Origin: Daldinia sp. FL1419
Lineage: Eukaryota > Ascomycota > Sordariomycetes > Xylariales > Hypoxylaceae
Length of the DNA stretch: 64,000 nt
Direction of reading: 5' to 3'
NCBI GenBank assembly: GCA_025201765.1
Contig: MU623355.1
Location: forward strand, 1-64,000
Part shown: piece after piece, positions 57,445 through 64,000 of the stretch
Position numbering within the stretch: the stretch's first letter is position 1
Layout of the letters: the number at the start of each line of letters is the position of its first letter
The notes under the pieces: model-generated
The model's input: only the letters and a program-made list of their open reading frames with translations
What the model was told of the DNA's origin: nothing
Database searches by the model: none
Program-made: the position numbers and the translations under genes

Positions 57445-58805
57445 TTACGAACTATGCAGCGCTCGGAATCCGGCTGAGATCAAGCTTCGAGATTTTTCTC
57501 GGGAGTCAGCGGGACCGGACCAATAGAACAAGCCCTATGTTATTCCAAGTTAGAAAAATAATAAAATCTAGGTAGTATCGTAAGGATGTCTCGGCTGCAT
57601 CGGTGATTAAAAGGATCATGAAAGAGAATTATAGAAACTTACCCCAAGTCCTTTCTGTTTGCAGTATGCTGCCTTCATCTTAACAGTATCAGGATTATCA
57701 TAACTGACAAATCCTCCGTCACCTCCGACACAGCTCGCGGCCCCTATCCGCCTATCCACAGACTCTTTTGTATGTCTTCTCGGCAACATGTTGTATTCGA
57801 ACACGCCATCTTCGCCTCCTGCGCCCTTATTTCTATGACCTGGCCCGCTGACCCCGAGAAAGCTCCGTCCGTATAGTGGAATGCCCAGTAGAATCTTCCT
57901 GGTCGGACAGCCTTGGGATACAAGATACGAAACGCCAGACGACCCCGACGTCTCGTCTTTGTTCATCGAATATAGCTGCGCGTGATGCCCGCTTCGTTGT
58001 GACCATGAACCAACGAAGTCGTACGCCATCAAGTTTACATAGTCGAGATAAGGCACAACTTGCGCGATATCGAGATTGTGTAAAACCGAACGGCTTGCTG
58101 GGAGAGCCGCCGTGACGAAGAACTGCTCCTCCGGAAGATAGATCCGCAAGGCGGCCAGAAGCGCAACAAAGTCGGACCCTTGCCGAGAGTCCATAGGATA
58201 TTGCCAGTTTACTACTTCCGAGAGATCAGTTAATTTGCAATGTAACATGATGTAACCTTCCGGTAAGATGTGGGGGGAGGGGAAAGGAGAAGTCATACTA
58301 TCAACACCATCCATACCGGAGGCCTCCACTAAACCTCGCGCTGATCGCGCAAAGTTGTCTCGCAGAACAGGATCGGCGGCGACAAGAGGGAAGATTTCAT
58401 TCGAATTCCTGCCGCCGATCGATATAGTGACTTGCAAGTGCGGGTGCCTCTGTTTAAGATGCATCAACGATCCAAGGCCACCTTGAACGCCGTCGCAAGG
58501 GGCTCGCGTATCCGCCCACTCGTCACTCAGCTAGACTAGATATTAACGTCGAGACTCCTACCGTGTGTTACTCTGGAGTAGGCATGCAGTTTAAATCAAG
58601 CGGATTTAAGACTTACAAACACGGAACCGTCCCCAGACACGCTAGCGAAGGCATAGTACACATGGTTGATGCAGCTATAGTTCATCATACCCGGAGTAGC
58701 GCCGTTATAGATTTTTAAATTTGGAAAATAGACGGCATTCGTGAGCATAACATTGGACGCGCTGATAGACTTACGTCTTCGGGATGATGACGACGAGGAA
58801 CTCAT
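57445..58805 (-). CDS. GH18 chitinase-like protein with altered catalytic motif
   Basis: The four-exon model is 58805-58617, 58530-58299, 58211-57643 and 57534-57445, all in phase (359 aa). GH18 blocks are NAVYFPNLKIYNGATPGMMN, HVYYAFASVSGDGSVF/LSDEWAD, LQVTISIGGRN (about 96-106), LDYVNLMAYDFVGSW, SGHHAQLY, RKILLGIPLYGRSF and GLFYWSGPADS. The active-site motif normally reads DG[ILV]D[ILV]DWEYP; here it is DGVDINWQYP (about 137-146), formed across an 87-bp intron (GTATGA...GAAGTAG). The proton-donor Glu is Gln144 and the preceding Asp is Asn142, so chitin hydrolysis is unlikely. There is no signal peptide after MSSSSSSSRRRKS. It may be a chitin/oligosaccharide-binding pseudo-enzyme. A neighbouring acceptor five bases upstream would give DGVDIVNWQYP instead and also lack the acidic pair. 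Confidence 0.82.
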
Positions 58806-59941
58806 ATTGAGTAGGTATTTCTCAAGGCAAATTGTAACGGTGTAGGTGAATTGTTGGCTATGTTTTGTCTGGTTGTTCTTAGGAGACTTTCTGCTGAAAA
58901 AAAAAAATATCGATGGAGCCGAAAAGGAATGATTCCCTCTTTAAGTCGAGAAGCTGCGGCTAGAGTTCCAATAACTAAGTAGATAGGAAAACTCAAGATG
59001 GAACATATTGGAATTGCCTTCGTGGTATAAATGGATAGTCTTCAACGAGTTATGAGGTGTTATGGCTTATATTTGTTGTCTCAGAGCCACTATTAGAGCC
59101 CGAAATGACCAATCTTGTATGTGAAACTTTTATACATAAGAGGCTTGGGAGAGACCTGATCAGCTCCCAAGCGCGGAAGCGGTGGAGAAAAGCGCAACAT
59201 CATCACCTTTTTTTTCGCCTCAAGGGGAACCATCTAGGTACATAAGGTATGTATTCAGATACCCCTACGGAGATCGTTTGCTGAGCTATCCATGCATGAC
59301 ATAATTGCGACGGGGATCAGTATAGATATAGGGCCGCTATATGGTCAGCTCAGGCGGAGGAGGGCAGGCCAGTAGTAAACTTTCACCAGCCTGGCATGGC
59401 CCGAATGAGAAGGATAAGGTGGGATTGGTGGTCAAAATTCCATCGGCTCGAAAAATGGTGAAGGAGACTAGATAGAGTTACTTAGTTGGTACATAATATG
59501 ATTAGGCACACAAATAGGGTAGGGGGAAAGAATATGGACCGGCGTGTCGCGAACCGGCCGTGGGGAAGGGGTTAGGCTGTCTACTAAACTAGTAACGACG
59601 CATGTCACAGTAATAAAGCCCTCCGGGTTTGGTTACCTACCTGCCTCTAAGGGGAGGAATTGGTCGCCTTTCTTTCGGGCTGATGATTCCAACGGGCTTC
59701 TGATAGAGGGTGGGGTTCGAAAACGTCGTTGTCAAATATGGGATGGGAACCCTGAGCGACGCTATCTACTCTGCTACTGTGGTTGGTAATATAGCCTGTC
59801 ACAAATAGAGACATGATATGTCTGCATATCTTGTGCGTACGCCGTAGACAAGCAACAAACGCGGATGGTTTTCCTTGGCGGGAGTGAGCCGATCATGACC
59901 TCGCCGGGCATGCAAAGGACATCGGTCACTGAGGTGGAAAG
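58806..59941. other. Intergenic region
   Basis: Upstream flank of the chitinase-like gene. No gene is recognised; short frames on both strands lack domain signals. Confidence 0.5.
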
Positions 59942-60286
59942 GTGCCACGACTTCACTTTGACCCATGGGCTGGCAAATCTTCTGCGAGCCAGATTCCGCT
60001 CTTTGATTATTTTTTTGTTGGCCTTGAGTCGTCCATTTGGGATTACAACTATCCAATCAACCTGGGTTTTCTAGTCAGGGCATTGATGACTTGTGGAGCG
60101 TGGGATGAATACAAAGATTTCTACAACGTAGTATGTAACGTTAGGCGAGCCCTAGTGAGGATCGTAGATGTACCGAGGCAGGACTCACTAGACATGTATA
60201 TGGAGAAGGTAGATGTTGTAAGAAGCTTGATAAACGACCCGGTCGCCAAGACGTATGGGGATGCAGTTAATGAAGCCAGTACGTAG
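59942..60286 (+). CDS. Uncertain open frame (114 codons)
   Basis: This is the only frame over 100 codons between 58.8 and 64 kb. The translation (PLFDYFFVGLESSIWDYNYP, then LVRALMTCGAWDEYKDFYNV) is not low-complexity and has mixed composition, but I recognise no domain and see no splice partner that extends it. It may be a gene fragment or chance. Confidence 0.2.
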   Translation: MPRLHFDPWAGKSSASQIPLFDYFFVGLESSIWDYNYPINLGFLVRALMTCGAWDEYKDFYNVVCNVRRALVRIVDVPRQDSLDMYMEKVDVVRSLINDPVAKTYGDAVNEAST

Positions 60287-61564
60287 TATACCAAGCCTGT
60301 CGCTGCGTTGTCTCGACAGAAGTCCCCTCTCTCTATCATAAGTCAGACAGAAACCGATGGATCATCAGCGGACCGGGATGCCGGAGAAATTTTATCAAAC
60401 CCTGTCCTACGTTATACTTGTAGCATCGTGCCTAGTGATGGCAGCTAGTCAAAAGTGATTCAGGTGAGACTCCCTAATGTAGAAAAAAAGAGGCGTTTCT
60501 AGCTCTATGATCTTCATATACGGAGATGATACCGGAGCCATCAACCCTAAACGTCGTCAATTGGTTTAGGGGTCCTCGACTAAGGAGCGAAGACTAGCTA
60601 AGGATGGTTCCTTTAGTAGACTAGTAGGTTAGGTTAGTCTTCTTGGGTAAAGACTAGGATGTAATGTGCGGAGGGTTTTCTTTTCTTTTCTTTTTTTTCT
60701 CTTTTGGGTTCAGCCTCCTTGAATACCTAACTAACCTACGGTTAGAATATTTAGCGACGGGGTAAATGTGATGTAGTTTATGGGTACGAATACATACTAT
60801 AAGAGGTATCCTACCTATGTGACAAACCAAGCGCCGGTCATCGCTGGGTGCTATCACGCTTTCAAAACGCGAACCTCGCAGATACGCATGAAAGCAAGAT
60901 CAGTTGACCGACGTATAATAGTCCCGCTATAAAAGACGATAGTAGAAGTATCGAGAAATTAGGTACGTAAAGGAGCGAAATGGAGACCATTCATATGCAA
61001 CGGTGAGACAAATAGCTCCGACTTGCCTATTCAGGTTGATTTACAATATCTTAGTCTTGACGCCAACCTACATTGACCTAGGATGTGCATATTCGCTGTG
61101 TAGAAAGCTTCTCGAAGGTCGCCCCGCTCTCTCGAGGATAGTTATATGGATAAGGGTAGTAGACGAGTTAACTAACCTTAGGTTAGTACCTAGGTAGGTT
61201 AAGGAATAACCTTGGACAAACTGCCCCTGTCTCCGTCCGTGAGAATACGACGGTTTTGATTGGAGATATATCTGTAGTCTTCAACTCCTCTGGGCAAACT
61301 AACCAAGTAGGCTAGCTGTAACCGATCACAATGACGCATCTGGGGTGCAGGGGAACCAAGTCGGTACGACCGAGATGAGGGCTTCCTACCTCTCCTCGAC
61401 CGAACTGATAATGCGAACTGCACAACCTGCAGATGGAAGCATGAAAGCTCCAAAATATATCAAATTTTTTTCGTGGAGATGGGAATATCTACTTGTCATA
61501 ACAAGAGGATCATTACATGAACTCCGCTTTTTTCTTTTCATTTTTTTTTTTACTCCTTTGCTCT

Positions 61565-61593
61565 TGTGGTCCTGTGGTCCTGTGGTCCTGTGG
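61565..61593. repeat. Tandem repeat (TGTGGTCC)n
   Basis: Three to four direct copies of an 8-bp unit TGTGGTCC. Confidence 0.85.
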
Positions 61594-63251
61594 GGGAACC
61601 GTAGAACGTGCAGCTAAGGTGAAAATCATTTCCAATGGAAACACAACATCCTCACCTAACATTGTTCAACGAAGACACTCACGATATTTGTCGTAGAGAG
61701 ATATTCTAGACACATCTGATGTAGGATTGTAAAGTAAAAGATGGCTAGAACCCTAACAACATCACCGTCAGCTCTCGTCAGCTCTCCGGCGAACAAGATC
61801 CGAACCCGCTTGGCATTCCTTAGCTCTTTTTATCCAGAACACTGGGACGTCTCAGCGCCACGCTAACCAGAAATCGTCTGCTCCAGATATCACAAATGTG
61901 ACAGGTCAGTTGGCCATTGAATCAGATTGCAGGCCGTAGCTCCATAGATCTCACCGAAAAGCTAAAGAGGTTTTCGGTTTACTTGATATAGGTTGAGTGT
62001 CTCCTCCCTCTCACGACAAATATGGGTCCGTTTGCCGAGCAAGACAGGCTTAACCTGGGCAGTTTAGGTCGAGAATGTCCGAAAGTCAGGCCTCTCCTCC
62101 GTAGCAATACCCCCCGTTAAGTTGAACAGCTAATATCTGGAGAAATTTGATAGATTCTTGCATAGTACCGTAACATTGCAGCGCGGCGCGAACTAGATAC
62201 CTGAATTATGCTAGGTTAGACCATTCACCTAATTAATCGAGGTCTACAGCGTACCGTTCTCCAGTCAACTCCGAGAATTGTTGATATTGTCCCACCCCGG
62301 ACTAAATCCTGGATAGCCAGACATGGCTGCTGCATGGCGTCGAAAGCATGGAATATACCCCCTTATTTCCTGATATGCATAGCTCTTGGTTGACCGGCGA
62401 GATGATCTACAAACACCATTGAAGCTAATCTACGCATCTCATTTATCTGCCGACAGCTACGTAGTACGTACTACGATGGGAAATTTCCCCGTTTATTTGA
62501 AATTTTTTTAATCGACATAGAGGCTAAGGATGGAGTTTGAAGAGAAAAAGGATCCCTTGACCCGGAGGTATTACGGACGACGATCGTCGACTACCAATGG
62601 AAAAGAAAGGCGCTAACGCAAGCAATGGGATAAACACGATTCGGGTCTAGCCGTATTTCATTGAGCCTCCACACGGAAAATACCACCTAGACGACTATTG
62701 GCTAGGCGTAATAAGAAATAACCATGGTTGAATACTGCCATGAACAGATTTCCTTTGTGTTAGTCGAGCAATATGGCGTGTTGCCTCTGAAGACTTACTA
62801 GAGTTGACGATGTTGTATTAAGAATTGCATAGATGTAAATATCCACGTGAATATCTATAGTCGGAATCGTACATGGACCGATTGCTCGTATTCGCCGACT
62901 CCTTCTCCAGTTACAACGATCGTTTCCCGAGCTTCCGGATATAGGCTGGCCGTACAAAGCATTACTACGTCTTGTCTTCTGAAAAATGTACCTTGGTAGT
63001 CTGGACTCGCATCACGCTGCATAAGCAAGTCCGGCAGCGCTTAATTCAAGTTACCTCGCAGGTAAAGGGAAGAACCCGAGTGGAAGAAAATAAAGAAAAG
63101 GATTCTTGAAAAGATATAGAGTTTTGCAGAATAACTACTGCTACCGAGATATTCGCTTATGCCGATGCGCATGTGCCGCATGTATCCCAGACCGGTTCGA
63201 GTGGGTGGCATCCAGCAGTCTTCCGGATGCTAGGTCGGTACTGTATCAGGT

Positions 63252-63270
63252 ATGTGTGTGTGTGTGTGTG
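63252..63270. repeat. GT microsatellite
   Basis: A run of nine TG dinucleotides is seen directly. Confidence 0.9.
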
Positions 63271-64000
63271 ATTTGCGTCTGCTAGGCGTACACATAGGTA
63301 CCTAGGTATATACCTTTTTGGTCGGCATAAGTTCCATTGCTTGCCGTACACAATATGTGGTTGCGATCGATGTTGATTCGCATCACTACCGCGCGACAAT
63401 CCCTGGACCCGACCAACAGCGCGTCTAGTGAGGCTATAGTGAGGCGAGCCAAAGTGACATCATATCATAGCGATCGTCGGATCAGCTAACTAAGCGAAGG
63501 TGTCAGTTAGCCGCCGGTCGTCAACGAGGCTTCGATGACCGAAGGATTAATGGTGCGTACATGCTGCCGTGTAAGTGGGACTCGGCAGCGAAGTGGAAGC
63601 GGGAGGGATCCGCAAGGTAATAAAGTGCTATCGCCGAATGGCACGAGCCCGGAGATTTCGACGACGACGTCAACAATTATGTAAATATGAAAACCAAGGA
63701 TAATCATACCATTGTACATATGTAGATTATGTTCGATTTGCATCCTTATTCACTATACTATTGATACCAAATCACGAACCCTACGAAAAATAATGGTGCA
63801 TACGGAATTATACCGGCATTCCCACTTCATCAAACATCTTGTGAAAGCACGTGCTCGTATTAAAACTCCCATTAACGATATCTACAAGGTTACTGTAGCC
63901 AAGTAGCTCGGAAGTAATAAGGCCTACGTTCCATTTACATGTATCGTTCGTATTACCGAAGTTATTCTAAGTTGCTACCATGGCTGTACATAGAGAGGTG

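Larger units (their letters stand above)
60287..64000. other. Gene-free right edge
   Basis: No convincing gene is found in 3.7 kb. The stretch holds a tandem TGTGGTCC repeat (61565-61593), a GT microsatellite (63252-63270) and several CCTAGGTAGG/TAGGTACCTAGG palindromic elements (about 61187-61200 and 63296-63310). All open frames are short and lack domains. Confidence 0.55.

Noticed and set aside
59544..60074. Several overlapping short open frames on both strands
   Set aside because: Mutually overlapping and without domains; only the 59942-60286 frame is kept, at low confidence.
1..64000. CRISPR arrays, rRNA genes or bacterial-type operons
   Set aside because: None of these are visible; the gene structure is spliced and fungal throughout.

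Overview
The window is nuclear DNA of a filamentous ascomycete (Pezizomycotina, most likely a Sordariomycete). Support comes from short introns (about 50-160 bp) with GTANGT donors, CTAAC-type branch sites and YAG acceptors, and from single-copy housekeeping genes with clear fungal character: kinesin-5/BimC, a CYT-18-type mitochondrial tyrosyl-tRNA synthetase, Sfh5, Npr2, Vps53, Sdh4 and a low-molecular-weight thioredoxin reductase. Gene models were built by hand by joining open frames across splice sites that keep the reading phase; exon coordinates are in the entries.

Left block (1-10 kb): an F-box-like protein, the kinesin-5 gene and, divergent from it, a PHAF1/UPF0183 protein. Accessory block (10.5-24.8 kb): a decayed polyketide synthase enoyl-reductase fragment, a decayed rhodopsin-like membrane protein, a paraoxonase-like lactonase/esterase, a Zn2Cys6 regulator and an NmrA/isoflavone-reductase-like enzyme, with long gene-free stretches. 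This looks like the eroded remains of a metabolite gene neighbourhood.

At 24,988-28,631 lies a complete 3.64-kb hAT transposon with near-identical 20-bp terminal inverted repeats starting CAGGG and a perfect 8-bp target duplication (GGTACATT). It has split a 2EXR-domain gene (24,860-29,324) at an intron/exon border. Its interior is almost pure A+T. In its left half essentially every G has disappeared from the + strand while C is retained in all contexts, so the transposase-coding strand has undergone near-total, strand-exclusive C-to-T conversion. The hAT transposase can still be read through the damage. This is the most unusual structure in the window.

Right block (30-54 kb): dense conserved genes: a single-pass membrane protein, ACC deaminase, an alpha/beta-hydrolase-like protein lacking its nucleophile serine, a small Ser/Gly/Tyr-rich protein with an in-frame open extension after its stop, thioredoxin reductase, a PQ-loop protein, Sfh5, Npr2 (TORC1/SEACIT), mitochondrial TyrRS, Sdh4 (with an 18-nt microexon) and Vps53 (GARP). 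Several are divergent pairs sharing 0.5-1.4 kb promoters. After that come a degenerate 300-400-bp tandem array (54.5-56.8 kb), a GH18 chitinase-like gene whose catalytic motif reads DGVDINWQYP, and a gene-poor end with no convincing gene. A palindromic motif around GGTACCTAGGTA is scattered through the gene-free DNA.
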